This document shows, one piece after another, positions 26,501 to 36,269 of a stretch of 64,000 nucleotides of DNA (position 1 is the stretch's first letter; each line of letters starts with the position of its first letter). The stretch covers positions 1 to 64,000 of the forward strand of contig JAJKHS010000159.1 in the NCBI GenBank assembly GCA_021154885.1, given 5' to 3'. The DNA comes from Thermoanaerobaculum sp. Lineage in GTDB: Bacteria; Acidobacteriota; Thermoanaerobaculia; Multivoradales; UBA5704. The translations under genes were made by a program, and so were the position numbers. A model generated the notes under the pieces. It saw only the letters and a program-made list of their open reading frames with translations. It did no database searches and was not told where the DNA came from.

Positions 26501-28084
26501 CTACTTCGCCGCCGTGCGGACGTACCGGCCCACCTGCTCGCGGGTCCGTTCGGCGGCGTCGGTCTTGCCGAGGGCCTGCTGGGTGCGAAGGAGGCCCTGG
26601 AGTGACTGGGTGCGGCCGGGGGCGCGGGTGAGGGCCGACTGGTACGCCTGTTCCGCTTCGGCATTGCGGCCCAGCGCCTGGAGCTCATCGCCGAGCAGTT
26701 CATAGGTTGGCTTGGCGATGGCGGGGGGACCGAACTCCAGGGCCATGGCGGTCTCCGCTTCCGCCGCCTTCCGCAGCCGGGCGATCCCTTCGTCCTTCTT
26801 GCCCTCTCGGATGAGCTCGAGGGCGTCGATCTGCTGCACCAGAATCTCCGCGCGCTGCCGGTCGGCGGGATTGGTCTGTTTCCGCTTCACGATCTCCGCG
26901 AGGAAATCCTTCTGCCGTTCGCGGAGCCGCGCAGCGGCGGTGTGGAGCGTCGAGAGGTCCCCGCCCGCCGCTGCCAGTGCCTCGCCATAGGCCAGGGTGA
27001 ATTTCGGCTCCACGTAGGAGGTCTGCGGCAGGACGATGGGATCCGCGGCGTCCCACCGCCCCGTGGCGAGCGCGTGATGGACGCGCATCTGCGCGAAGTC
27101 ATAGACGGACTCAGTATCCCCCTGAGACGCCTTGGCGCTCGCCAGCTCGGCCGTCACCATCTGCCGGCAGGCGTCGAGCTGCTGCTTCGCGTCGTCGAAC
27201 CGCCGCTCCTGCAGGTAGGCGTAGTGCAGCCACGTGACGTAGTGGCCGCAGGTCTTCGGCGGCTGGCCGTGAGCCGCGCGTTGCTGATTGACGACGCGCA
27301 TGGCCTGCTCGTTGGCGGCGATGACGTCGTCCCACAGGCCGAGGGCGACGAAGATGTGGGACGTCATGTGCAGCGCATGACCGGCGTTCGGCGCCACCTT
27401 GCCATAGAGCCGCGCCGCCCGCATGCCGAGCGGGGCGTGGATCGGATCGTCATAGGAGTGGATCAGGTAGTGCAGCACGCCCGGATGACGCAGGTGGGTG
27501 GGGAGGACCTCCTCGAGCAGCGCCGCCGACCGCATGTAGGTCGCGAAGTCGCGCCCCTGGTGCGCCGTGCCGAGGAGGGAGAGGGCGTAGAAGGCGGTGG
27601 CGTCGACGTCCTCCGGATAGCGTTGGTGGAGCGCGGCCATGGCGTCGGAGTAGCGGAAATCGCGCTCCTCCTTGGAGCCGCTCCCGTAGAGGACCTCCAG
27701 GGTGCGCAGATAGGCGCGCTCCCGCTCGGTCTTCGCCTTGGCCAGCCGCGCCTCGGCGGTGGCGCCGAGCCGGGCCAGAACGGCGCGCGCCGCGTCGAGG
27801 TCCTGCTGCATCCACACCGGGTGGGTGAAGGTCATGGCCTCGCCCCAGAAGGCCATGGCGAAGTCCGGGTCGATCTTCTGCGCCGCGCGGAACTGCTCCG
27901 CCGCGTCGGGGTACTCGAAGTTGTGCAGCAGCGCGAGCCCGCGCAGGAACGGCTCCTGAGCCGCCGGCGAGCCGGAGTTGGCGAACGACACCTCGCCCAG
28001 CTCGCTCATCGCGGTCTGCCCCGCGGCGGGGCCGGCGACGACGAGGAGGGACACGATCAGCGACAGGAGCACGGTTGGACGCAT
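26501..28084 (-). CDS. Exported tetratricopeptide repeat protein
   Basis: A 527-residue protein. ATG 28084 was chosen because GGAGG lies 7 bp upstream and a signal peptide follows at once (MRPTVLLSLIVSLLVVAGPAAGQ); the frame extends further upstream without support. It contains TPR units throughout (RGLALLHNFEYPDAAEQFRAA and its equivalents) and the family segment LHYLIHSYDDPIHAPLGMRA...AGHALHMTSHIFVALGLWDD, which is seen in many environmental periplasmic TPR proteins of unknown role. Repeats at the C-terminus (GRNAEAEQAYQSALTRAPG) are canonical. It is likely a periplasmic scaffold. It stands alone, with 287 bp upstream in which I see no gene or strong promoter. Confidence 0.82.
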   Translation of the reverse strand: MRPTVLLSLIVSLLVVAGPAAGQTAMSELGEVSFANSGSPAAQEPFLRGLALLHNFEYPDAAEQFRAAQKIDPDFAMAFWGEAMTFTHPVWMQQDLDAARAVLARLGATAEARLAKAKTERERAYLRTLEVLYGSGSKEERDFRYSDAMAALHQRYPEDVDATAFYALSLLGTAHQGRDFATYMRSAALLEEVLPTHLRHPGVLHYLIHSYDDPIHAPLGMRAARLYGKVAPNAGHALHMTSHIFVALGLWDDVIAANEQAMRVVNQQRAAHGQPPKTCGHYVTWLHYAYLQERRFDDAKQQLDACRQMVTAELASAKASQGDTESVYDFAQMRVHHALATGRWDAADPIVLPQTSYVEPKFTLAYGEALAAAGGDLSTLHTAAARLRERQKDFLAEIVKRKQTNPADRQRAEILVQQIDALELIREGKKDEGIARLRKAAEAETAMALEFGPPAIAKPTYELLGDELQALGRNAEAEQAYQSALTRAPGRTQSLQGLLRTQQALGKTDAAERTREQVGRYVRTAAK

Positions 28085-28371
28085 GCATGACCTCCGGATC
28101 GGGCGGAGAGCGGCCTCGGGACGGGGCGCCCGAGCGCGGTTTGTCCACCTCTGGATGATACGGGATTGCGGCGGATCGGTGTGCAATGAACCCGGGCGGG
28201 TACGGTGTCCGGCCGCGTTGAGAAGCCGGGCAACCGTCTCGCCGGTCCCGGTGCGCTTCTCGACGAGGAGGCGAGGCCACGTTCTCCTCAATAGGCTGAG
28301 AGTCTGGGCCTGGGAAGTACCTGCGAGATTCCATGTTATGCTACTATACATCATGACTTAAGGAGGAAGTG

Positions 28372-28692
28372 ATGAAGAGCCTGTCTCTGGTCGTTGCCTC
28401 AGTCTTGACACTCGCCGCACCGCTTCTCGCTCAAAGTGTTGTTTGCCAAGTCGACTGCAGCCCATATGGATCATGCCAAGCCCATCGAGTCGGGTATATC
28501 TGCTGTTGCCGTCCAGGTCCCTACTGTGGGCCGAATTTCATAGGTGCCTGCGACAGTCTCGGAGGCGTGAACTCTTCCCACGCCACGGGCAAGGAGGCCA
28601 GTACCTTCACCGACATTTGGACTCAACTGGGGGCGGCTCAGGAAGGGGGAGCGGGTAGCTCGACCCTCCTCTGCTTAGAGAACGGTAGGTAA
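28372..28692 (+). CDS. Small secreted Cys-rich peptide (106 aa)
   Basis: AAGGAGGA lies 5 bp before ATG 28372. A signal peptide (MKSLSLVVASVLTLAAPLLAQ) leads to a mature region whose first 40 residues hold eight cysteines (VVCQVDCSPYGSC, ICCCRPGPYCG, GAC); a Ser/Gly/Thr-rich tail with one more Cys follows. I do not recognise the family. The 3' end overlaps the convergent ArsR remnant by 18 bp. It is comparable in design, not in sequence, to the peptides at 25392 and 37328. Confidence 0.55.
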   Translation: MKSLSLVVASVLTLAAPLLAQSVVCQVDCSPYGSCQAHRVGYICCCRPGPYCGPNFIGACDSLGGVNSSHATGKEASTFTDIWTQLGAAQEGGAGSSTLLCLENGR

Positions 28693-28914
28693 GCAGGTTG
28701 AAGGCGAGTTGGTGAACGCGTCGAAGACCAGGTGGCGTGGCGCGTCCTTGGAGATGGCGGGCTGACTCATCGCGAACGGCTCGGCCAGCTCCATCACCGA
28801 CGCCTCACCCGACGCGAGCCGGGCGAGGATCGCCCGTCGGGTCGGGTCCGCGAGCGCCGCGAACGTCGCGTCAAGGCGATCAGGGGCCACCTGTCCATAA
28901 CCTGTGGGTTCCAT
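28675..28914 (-). pseudogene. ArsR-type repressor N-terminus fused to an SRPBCC fragment
   Basis: Residues 12-56 are a typical ArsR helix-turn-helix (LDATFAALADPTRRAILARL, then ELAEPFAMSQPAISK). The recognition helix should continue as HLKVLE; instead, the sequence reads DAPRHLVFDAFTN, which is how SRPBCC/AHSA1 proteins begin. ArsR and SRPBCC genes are commonly adjacent, so one in-frame deletion has removed the end of one gene and the start of the other. The remaining 12 residues are unrelated. An 11-bp sequence (ACAGGTTATGG) is repeated around the start codon. Confidence 0.65.
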
Positions 28915-28948
28915 AACCTGTAGGTTGTCTCAGGCGCCGAGGGTTGTC

Positions 28949-28976
28949 AAGCCCGCGGGCCTCTGTTGGCGGGTTT
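28949..28976 (-). terminator. Possible terminator of the cardiolipin synthase gene
   Basis: AAGCCCGC and GCGGGTTT form an 8-bp stem with one wobble pair around a 12-bp loop, about 60 bp after the stop of the minus-strand gene. There is no T-tract, so the call is tentative. Confidence 0.3.
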
Positions 28977-29036
28977 AAAGCTGAGACAGGCCGGGGAGCG
29001 GCCTTTGGAAGGCGTCCAGGTGTAAGGCGCCGGGCT

Positions 29037-30317
29037 TCAGTACAGGGGCTCGAAGAGGCCCGAGACGAGCTCGGCGAGGCGCTGCTCGAAGCCGCGCCGC
29101 TTCCAGCTCTGGTAGGTCACTTCGCGGCAGTATCTCTCGTCGTCGGCGAAGGTCGCGTCGAGCCGCGCCGCGAAGTCGCGGTCGTAGAAGGCGAGGCTGT
29201 CCTCGGCGTTCGCGCGCAGCGAGCGCCCGTCGAAGTTGATCGAGCCGATGAGGCTGAAGAGGCCGTCGATGACGGCGCCCTTCTGGTGCATCATCGTGCG
29301 GTTGTACTCCAGGATATGGACGCCCGCTTTGAGGAGATCGCCGTAGTGGAGGCGGGAGGCCATGCGCACGAGCGGCATGTCGATGTGCCGGCCGGGGACC
29401 ATGATCCGCACGTCGACGCCGCGCCGCGCCGCCTCGATGAGCGCCTCGCGGATCTGCGCGTCGGGGACGAAGTAGGCGTTCTGGATGTGGATCGATTTCT
29501 CTGCCGACTTGATCGCCACCACGTAGAGGATCTCGGCGAGCGAGGACGAGTCGCCGCGCGACACCTTGATCGCCTGCGCCTCGACCCCTCCCGCCGGGGC
29601 GATCCGTGGGTAGAACTTGTCGCCGGCCAGGATCTCGCCGGTCGTGTAGGTCCAGTCCTCGCTGAAGATCGCCTGCATCTGCGCCGAGACGGGGCCGGTG
29701 GCACGCACCATCATGTCCCGCCACTCCTTCGGATTGCGGGCGTTGCCGAGCCAGTTGTCGGCGATGCAGAAGCCGCCGGTGAAGCTGACGGCGCCGTCGA
29801 CGACCAGGATCTTCCGGTGGGTCCGCCAGCCGATGTCGTAGAGGCTCCACAGCCCGATGGGGTGGAACACGTAGACCTTGGCGCCCGCCTGCCGCATGCG
29901 GTCGAGGATGGGCCCGGAGTGGCTGCTGCCCGTGCCGTCCACCAGCACGCGCACCTGGACGCCCCGCCGCGCGGCGGCGATCAGCGCGGCGGCGAAGATC
30001 TCGCCCGCCTTGTCGTTCTTGAAGATGTAGGACTCGAGGTTGACCGTCACCTTGGCGTCGCGGATCGCGCCGGTCATCGCGGGGAAGATCTCGTCGCCGT
30101 TGTTCAGGATCTCGGCGCGGTTGCCCCCCACCATCGTATTGCCGAAGGTGTCGAGCGAACGGCGAAAGGCGCCGTCCGCCACGGCGAAGGGGTGGTCGAA
30201 CTGGTAGACGCTCCGCTTGAGCGAGATCAGGGTGCACCCCTGGCCGAGAAGCGCCACGGCCGCGCAGCCGGCGAGGAGAAAACCACGCCAAGACGGTCGC
30301 TGTGATCCTTTTTCCAT
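29037..30317 (-). CDS. Cardiolipin synthase-like phospholipase D family protein
   Basis: A 426-residue protein with two HKD motifs: HRKILVVDGAVSFTGG near residue 167 and HQKGAVIDGLFSLIGSINFD near residue 348, in which His, Lys and Asp form the two halves of the active site. The N-terminus is a membrane or lipoprotein-type signal (FLLAGCAAVALLGQGC). The layout matches ClsB-like enzymes, which join phosphatidylglycerol with another phospholipid at the inner membrane. It is divergent from the sialidase-like gene with 133 bp between the starts. It does not resemble DISARM DrmC, which is soluble and lacks this signal. Confidence 0.88.
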   Translation of the reverse strand: MEKGSQRPSWRGFLLAGCAAVALLGQGCTLISLKRSVYQFDHPFAVADGAFRRSLDTFGNTMVGGNRAEILNNGDEIFPAMTGAIRDAKVTVNLESYIFKNDKAGEIFAAALIAAARRGVQVRVLVDGTGSSHSGPILDRMRQAGAKVYVFHPIGLWSLYDIGWRTHRKILVVDGAVSFTGGFCIADNWLGNARNPKEWRDMMVRATGPVSAQMQAIFSEDWTYTTGEILAGDKFYPRIAPAGGVEAQAIKVSRGDSSSLAEILYVVAIKSAEKSIHIQNAYFVPDAQIREALIEAARRGVDVRIMVPGRHIDMPLVRMASRLHYGDLLKAGVHILEYNRTMMHQKGAVIDGLFSLIGSINFDGRSLRANAEDSLAFYDRDFAARLDATFADDERYCREVTYQSWKRRGFEQRLAELVSGLFEPLY

Positions 30318-30450
30318 GCCCTTCCTTCCTCGTCCTGGGAAGACGTGCCTCGAGATCCGGACTGCTGGCTCGCGACGGATGCACGGAGCGTGCCGATTCG
30401 ATTATGGCGCTATGCGACTTTGGCGTGGTACTCTCCCCGATCGCACTTCT

Positions 30451-33339
30451 ATGAAGACACGATCGCTTCTCCTCCTGCTGGCCCTCGCCATAGTCCTTCC
30501 CGCCAGCGTGGAGGGCGCCGGGCTCGTTTGGCCCAAGCTCTCGGAGCAGCTCCGGGCCGACGCCGTGATGCCCCGCAGCGCGCTCGAGGCGCTGATCGCC
30601 GCCAATCAGGACTTCTCGCTGCTGCGGCCCGAGGAGGTCAAGGACCAACTCCGCATTCCGCTCTGGCTGCGGGTGATCTGGCGCCGCGCGCACCCCGAGA
30701 TGGTCTATTCCGCGGCCGACCCGACGGGCGGCTATCCGCTGGTCCTCAAAGAGGTGCACGAGTGGATGCTGTCCCACCAGGACCTTGTGCCCGGCCTGCC
30801 GGAGAAGGACGCGGCGCCCGCCGGGGAGAAGGCTGCCGCGGTCGCCGGCGAGGAGCGGGTCTCGGGCCTCCAGACCGGGCCGCGCAGCGAGTCCGACATC
30901 CGCGTCAACTACTGGGAGCCGATGAAGATCATCGGCGCCTCGAACAACATCTCGGGGAGCAGCCAGGCGCAGTTCTACTCGACCGACGGCGGCGCGACCT
31001 GGGGCCAGACGGTCCTGCCGCTGCAACCGGGCGACGCCTTCCACTCCGACCCGACCGTCGAGTGGACGTCGGACGGCACCGCCTGGTCGACCACGATCGG
31101 CATCAACTCCGGCGGCTCGGTGCTCCAGATGCGGGCCTACAAGTCGGTCGACAACGGCGCCACCTGGACCTTCGACGCCACCTTCTCCGCCGCCCAGACG
31201 AGCGCCGACAAGCAGATGATCTGGGTCGATCACAGCGCGACGTCGCCGTTCAAGGACAATCTCTACGCCATCTGGCACAACGGCAATCCGGCCTTCATGA
31301 GCCGCCGCACCGGGCCAGCCGGTTCGTGGCAGGCGCCGATCCAGGTGAGCGGTGCGGAGTCGAGCGGGACGGCGATCGGTGCCGACGTGAAGACCAACGC
31401 CTTCGGCGACGTGTTCGGGTTCTGGCCGGCGACGGGAAACCGCAAGGTCTTCGTCGTCAAGTCGACGAGCGGCGGCGCCTCGTATGGCACGCCCGTCCAG
31501 GTCGCCACGACGTTCGGCAGCTTCGAGATCGGCGTGCCATCCTTCAACACCCGCAAGCTGCTCATCTACGTCTCCGGCGGCGCCTACCGCACGGCGAGCA
31601 AGGACCTGGTCTACGCCTCCTGGGCCGACCTGAATTCGGCGTGCGTGGCGCCAGGGACGAGTGTGACGTCCACCTGCAAAACCCGCATCTGGTTCTCGCT
31701 CTCCACCAACGGCGGCGCCACCTGGTCGACGCCGGTGATGATCAACAACCAGGCGTCGCTCAACGATCAGTTCAACCAGGCGCTGGTGGTCGACGAGACG
31801 ACCGGAGCGCTGGAGATCATGTACTACGACACGGTCGGCGATCCCGGGCGGCTGAAAGTCGACGTCTGGCACCAGTCCTCCTTCGACGACGGCGTCACCT
31901 GGTCGCCGGCGGTCAAGGTGACCTCCGCCCAGACGGACGAGACGGTCGCGGGCTCCAACCTGGGCAACCAGTTCGGCGACTACAACAGCCTGTCGGGCAT
32001 CGCCGGCCAGTTCTTCCCCTCCTGGACCGACCGGCGGAGCAACGCGCGCGAGGAGATCTGGACGGCGAAGGTGACGGACACTCCCTGCACGCCTCCAGGG
32101 GCTCCGGCCATCGGCACGGCCACGGTCTCCGCCCCGAACCAGATCCAGGTCACCTGGGGCAATGGCACGCCGGCCGCGACGACCTTCAACGTCTACCGGG
32201 CGTCTGGTACCTGCGCCGCGCCCGGCAGCTTCAGCCGCATCGCCAGCTCCGTCGCCGGCTCCCCGTACACCGACAGCACGGTCTCGGGCGGCTCCACCTA
32301 CGCCTACCGGGTCAAGGGCCTCGACGCCAGCGGCAACTGCGAGTCCGGCGCGTCGGGCTGCGTCGAGGCCACGGCGACCGGCGCCTGCCGGCTGCCGCCG
32401 GCCTTCGCGGGGCTCACGAGCGTCACCAACCCGGCGGCTGCGATCTGCGGTCTCACCCTGGCCTGGACGGCCGCCACGCCGGTCTGCGCCGGACCGGTGA
32501 CCTACAACGTCTACCGTTCGACGTCGCCGGGTTTCACGCCGGGCCCTGGGAACCGGCTCGCCAGCGGCGTCGCCGGCACCGGGTACAGCGACGCCTCGGG
32601 GACGCTGACGAGCGGCGCGACCTACTTCTACGTCGTGCGGGCGGTCGACAGCTCGAACGGACAGGAGGAGGGCAACTCGGTCGTGCGCAGCGCCGCGCTC
32701 ACCGGTACGTTCACGAGCACGCTGACCGAGACCTTCGAGGCGGCCGGCGGCTTCGACAACCCGGGCTGGTCGCACGCCGCGCTCACGGGGGCCACGGACT
32801 GGGCGTTGTCGACGGCCGTGGCGAAGTCGCCCACGCACTCCTGGTTCTCCGCCAGCGAGGGCGACGTCTCCGAAAGGGTCCTGGTCTCCCCGGCGTTCGT
32901 ACCGCAGGCGAGTTCCACCCTCTCGTTCTGGCACACTTTCTCCTTCGAGAGCCCGAGCACGTGCTTCGATGCCGGCACGCTGGAGATCTCGACCGACGGC
33001 GGCTCGTCGTGGTCGGTGGTGCCGGATGCGGCCTTCACGACGGGAGGCTTCAACGGTACCGTGATCACCGGCTTCAGCAACCCGCTGGCCGGGAAGCGGG
33101 CGTGGTGCAGCGGCACCTTCGGCGCGATGACGCAGGTCACCGTCGACCTCTCTTCCTTCGTCGGCTCCACCGCCACCAGGATCCGCTGGCACGAGGGCGA
33201 TGACCTCAGCACCACTTTGAACGGCTGGTGGATCGACTCCGTAACCCTTGCCAACGTGGGCACCTGCAGGCTGAACGCCATCTTCAGCGATGACTTCGAG
33301 AGCGGCACCACGAGTGCCTGGAGCGGCACGAGCCCTTGA
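30451..33339 (+). CDS. Secreted sialidase-like (BNR) protein with FN3-like domains, copy 1
   Basis: A 962-residue protein from ATG 30451, with a signal peptide (MKTRSLLLLLALAIVLPASV). The propeller part (about residues 130-540) carries Asp-boxes (STDGGATWG, SVDNGATWT, STNGGATWS, SFDDGVTWS). Two FN3-like domains follow (PGAPAIGTATVSAPNQIQVTW and CGLTLAWTAATPVCAGPVTY, starting near residues 547 and 670), then a jelly-roll-like domain (FDNPGWSHAAL ... VDLSSFVGSTATRIRWHEG), and the tail IFSDDFESGTTSAWSG. No complete sialidase active site (Arg triad) was found, so a binding or adhesive role is possible. No strong RBS is seen. Confidence 0.8.
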   Translation: MKTRSLLLLLALAIVLPASVEGAGLVWPKLSEQLRADAVMPRSALEALIAANQDFSLLRPEEVKDQLRIPLWLRVIWRRAHPEMVYSAADPTGGYPLVLKEVHEWMLSHQDLVPGLPEKDAAPAGEKAAAVAGEERVSGLQTGPRSESDIRVNYWEPMKIIGASNNISGSSQAQFYSTDGGATWGQTVLPLQPGDAFHSDPTVEWTSDGTAWSTTIGINSGGSVLQMRAYKSVDNGATWTFDATFSAAQTSADKQMIWVDHSATSPFKDNLYAIWHNGNPAFMSRRTGPAGSWQAPIQVSGAESSGTAIGADVKTNAFGDVFGFWPATGNRKVFVVKSTSGGASYGTPVQVATTFGSFEIGVPSFNTRKLLIYVSGGAYRTASKDLVYASWADLNSACVAPGTSVTSTCKTRIWFSLSTNGGATWSTPVMINNQASLNDQFNQALVVDETTGALEIMYYDTVGDPGRLKVDVWHQSSFDDGVTWSPAVKVTSAQTDETVAGSNLGNQFGDYNSLSGIAGQFFPSWTDRRSNAREEIWTAKVTDTPCTPPGAPAIGTATVSAPNQIQVTWGNGTPAATTFNVYRASGTCAAPGSFSRIASSVAGSPYTDSTVSGGSTYAYRVKGLDASGNCESGASGCVEATATGACRLPPAFAGLTSVTNPAAAICGLTLAWTAATPVCAGPVTYNVYRSTSPGFTPGPGNRLASGVAGTGYSDASGTLTSGATYFYVVRAVDSSNGQEEGNSVVRSAALTGTFTSTLTETFEAAGGFDNPGWSHAALTGATDWALSTAVAKSPTHSWFSASEGDVSERVLVSPAFVPQASSTLSFWHTFSFESPSTCFDAGTLEISTDGGSSWSVVPDAAFTTGGFNGTVITGFSNPLAGKRAWCSGTFGAMTQVTVDLSSFVGSTATRIRWHEGDDLSTTLNGWWIDSVTLANVGTCRLNAIFSDDFESGTTSAWSGTSP

Positions 33340-33349
33340 GGAGCCGAGC

Positions 33350-36256
33350 ATGACGAAACGGTCGCTTCTCCTCCTGCTGGCTCTCGCCCTCGTCCCTGCC
33401 GCCGGCGCGGAGGGTGCCGGGCTCGCCTGGCCCACGCTCGGCGACCAGCTCCGGACTGACGCCGTGGTGCCCCACAGCGCGCTGGAGGCGTTGATCGCCG
33501 CCAATCAGGACTTCTCGCTGCTGCGGCCCGACGAGGCCAGAGACCAGCTCCGCATCCCGCTCTGGCTGCGGGTGATCTGGCGCCGCTCGCATCCCGGAAT
33601 GGTCTATTCCGCGGCCGACCCGACAGGCGGCTATCCGCTGGTCCTCAACGAGGTGTACGAGTGGATGCTGTCCCACCAGGACCTCGTGCCCGGCCCGCCG
33701 GAGAAGGACGCGCCGCCCACGCGGGAGAAGGCGGCGACGGTCGCCGGCGAGGAGCGGACCTCGGGCCTCCAGGCCGGGCCGCGCAGCGAGTCCGACATCC
33801 GCGTCAACTACTGGGATCCGATGAAGATCATCGGCGCCTCGAACAACATCTCGGGCAGCGGTACGCAGGCGCAGTTCTACTCGACCGACGGCGGCGCGAC
33901 CTGGGGCCAGACGAACCTGTCTCTGCAGCCGGGCGACGCCTTCCAGTCGGACCCGACCGTCGACTGGACGTCGGACGGCACCGCGTGGGCGACCACGATC
34001 GGCGTCAACGCCGGCCGCACGGTGCTCCAGATGCGGGCCTACAAGTCGATCGACAACGGCGCCACCTGGACCTTCGACGCCACGTTCTCCGCCGCCCAGA
34101 CGAGCGCCGACAAGCAGATGATGTGGGTCGACCACAGCGCGACGTCGCCGTTCAAGGACAACCTCTACGTCATCTGGCACAACGGCCAGCCGGCGTTCAT
34201 GGCCCGGCGCACCGGGCCGGCCGGTTCGTGGCAGACGCCGATTCAGGTGAGCGGCGTGGAGACGAGCGGGACGGCGATCGGCGACGACGTCAAGACCAAC
34301 GCCTTTGGCGACGTCTTCGGGTTCTGGCCGGCGACGGGGAACCGCAGGATCTTCGTCGTCAAGTCGACCAACGGCGGCGCCTCCTACGGCGTGCCGGTCC
34401 AGATCGCTACGACGTTCGGCAGCTTCAACCTCGCCCTGCCGGCCATGAACAACCGCTTGGCGCTCATCTACGTCTCCGGCGGCGCCTACCGTACGGCGAG
34501 CAAGGACCTGGTCTACTCCGCCTGGACCGACCTGAGCGGTGCGCCGGGGTGCACCTCGGGGTCCAGCGCGCCGGGGTCCAACACGGCGTCCACCTGCAAG
34601 AGCCGCGTCTGGTTCTCGCGCTCCACCAACGGCGGCGCCATCTGGTCGGCGCCGGTGATGATCAACAATCAGGCCTCGCTCAACGATCAGTTCAACCAGT
34701 GGCTGGTGGTCGACGAGACGACCGGGGCCCTGGAGATCGTGTATTACGACACGGTCGGCGACCCCGGCCGCCTGAAGGTCGACGTCTGGCACCAGTCCTC
34801 CTTCGACGACGGCGTCACCTGGCTGCCGGCGGTCAAGGTGACCTCCGCCCAGACGGACGAGACGGTCGCGGGCGCCAATCTCGGCAACCAGTTCGGCGAC
34901 TACAACAGCCTGTCGGGCATCGCCGGTCAATTCTTCCCCTCCTGGACTGACCGGCGGAGCAACGCGCGCGAGGAGATCTGGACGGCGAAGGTGACGGATA
35001 CCCCCTGCACGCCGCCGGGAGCGCCGGCCATCGGCGCCGCTGCGGCCAGCGGCCCGAACCAGGTCCAGGTCACCTGGGGCAACGGCGTGCCCGCCGCGAC
35101 GACCTTCAACATCTACCGCGCGGCCGGCACCTGCGCCGCTCCCGGCGGCTTCACCCGCATCGCCAGCTCCGTCGCCGGTTCCCCCTACACGGACAACACG
35201 GTTTCAGGCAGCGTTACCTATGCCTACCAGGTCAAGGGGCTCGACGCCACGGGCAACTGCGAGTCGGCCGCGTCGGGCTGCGCCGAGGCCACGGCGACCG
35301 GTACCTGCACGCTGCCGCCGGTCTTCGCGGGGCTCACGAGCGTCGCCAACCCGGCGACGGCGACCTGCGGGCTCGCCCTCTCCTGGACGGCCGCCACGCC
35401 GGTCTGCGCCGGACCGGTGACCTACAACGTCTACCGTTCGACGTCGTCGGGCTTCACGCCGGGCCCCGGAAACCGGCTCGCCAGCGGGGTCACCGGCAGC
35501 GGGTACAGCGATACCTCGGGGACGCTGGCGAGCGGCGCGACCTTCTTCTATGTCGTGCGGGCGGTCGACAGCTCGAACGGGCTCGAAGAGGGCAACTCCG
35601 TGGAGCGCAGCGCCGCGCCCACCGGCCCGATCCCGGGTACGGTGACCGAGACCTTCGAGGGGGTGGGCGGCTTCGACAACCCGGGCTGGACGCACGCCCT
35701 GCTCGCGGGGGTCAACGACTGGACGTCATCGACGGCGCAGTCGAAGTCGCCCACACACTCCTGGTTCTCCGCCAGCGCGAGCACGACCTCCGAAAGGGTC
35801 CTGGTCTCCCCGACCTTCGTGCCGCAGGCGGGGTCCACCCTTTCGTTCTGGCACACCTTCTCGTTCGAGGACTCGATCACGTGCTTTGACGGCGGCACGC
35901 TCGAGGTTTCGACCAACGGCGGCGGCTCGTGGTCGGTGGTGCCGGACGCGGCCTTCACGGCGGGAGGCTTCAACGGCACCGTGGCCGCCGGCTCGAACCC
36001 GCTCGCCGGGAAGCGGGCGTGGTGCAACGGCACCATCGGGGCGATGAAGCAGGTCACCGTCAACCTCTCGTCCTTCGCCGGCTCGACCACCACCCGGCTG
36101 CGCTGGCACGCCGGCGATGACGCCGCTTCCACGAGGACCGGGTGGTATGTCGACTCCGTGACCCTGTCCAACGTGGGGACCTGCTCGAGCAATCTTCTCT
36201 TCGGCGACGGCTTCGAGAGCGGCACCACGAGCGCCTGGAGCGGCACGACGCCCTGA
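33350..36256 (+). CDS. Secreted sialidase-like (BNR) protein with FN3-like domains, copy 2
   Basis: A 968-residue paralogue of the preceding gene; start ATG 33350 with GAGGAG 6 bp upstream, 10 bp after the previous stop. Long stretches are nearly identical in DNA as well as protein, and the domain order is the same: signal peptide, Asp-box propeller, two FN3-like domains, jelly-roll-like domain and the tail LLFGDGFESGTTSAWSG. Differences cluster in the propeller loops, for example an 8-9 residue insertion (CTSGSSAPGSNTAST), and in the C-terminal domain. This is a recent tandem duplication, and the pair is presumably one transcription unit. The shared C-terminal tail may be a sorting signal. 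Confidence 0.8.
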   Translation: MTKRSLLLLLALALVPAAGAEGAGLAWPTLGDQLRTDAVVPHSALEALIAANQDFSLLRPDEARDQLRIPLWLRVIWRRSHPGMVYSAADPTGGYPLVLNEVYEWMLSHQDLVPGPPEKDAPPTREKAATVAGEERTSGLQAGPRSESDIRVNYWDPMKIIGASNNISGSGTQAQFYSTDGGATWGQTNLSLQPGDAFQSDPTVDWTSDGTAWATTIGVNAGRTVLQMRAYKSIDNGATWTFDATFSAAQTSADKQMMWVDHSATSPFKDNLYVIWHNGQPAFMARRTGPAGSWQTPIQVSGVETSGTAIGDDVKTNAFGDVFGFWPATGNRRIFVVKSTNGGASYGVPVQIATTFGSFNLALPAMNNRLALIYVSGGAYRTASKDLVYSAWTDLSGAPGCTSGSSAPGSNTASTCKSRVWFSRSTNGGAIWSAPVMINNQASLNDQFNQWLVVDETTGALEIVYYDTVGDPGRLKVDVWHQSSFDDGVTWLPAVKVTSAQTDETVAGANLGNQFGDYNSLSGIAGQFFPSWTDRRSNAREEIWTAKVTDTPCTPPGAPAIGAAAASGPNQVQVTWGNGVPAATTFNIYRAAGTCAAPGGFTRIASSVAGSPYTDNTVSGSVTYAYQVKGLDATGNCESAASGCAEATATGTCTLPPVFAGLTSVANPATATCGLALSWTAATPVCAGPVTYNVYRSTSSGFTPGPGNRLASGVTGSGYSDTSGTLASGATFFYVVRAVDSSNGLEEGNSVERSAAPTGPIPGTVTETFEGVGGFDNPGWTHALLAGVNDWTSSTAQSKSPTHSWFSASASTTSERVLVSPTFVPQAGSTLSFWHTFSFEDSITCFDGGTLEVSTNGGGSWSVVPDAAFTAGGFNGTVAAGSNPLAGKRAWCNGTIGAMKQVTVNLSSFAGSTTTRLRWHAGDDAASTRTGWYVDSVTLSNVGTCSSNLLFGDGFESGTTSAWSGTTP

Positions 36257-36269
36257 GAACGGGCCTCGC

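Noticed and set aside
29037-30317. The phospholipase D gene as DISARM drmC
   Set aside because: It has an export or membrane signal and ClsB-like architecture, and lies 12.5 kb from the DISARM-like fragments.
30451-33339. An active sialidase
   Set aside because: Asp-boxes are present but I could not find the arginine triad and Tyr/Glu pair of the catalytic site; the name sialidase-like is kept only for the fold.
28975-33504. A 1509-codon minus-strand frame
   Set aside because: It is an antisense shadow of the cardiolipin synthase region and the first sialidase-like gene; composition is Arg/Gly-rich and no domain is recognisable.
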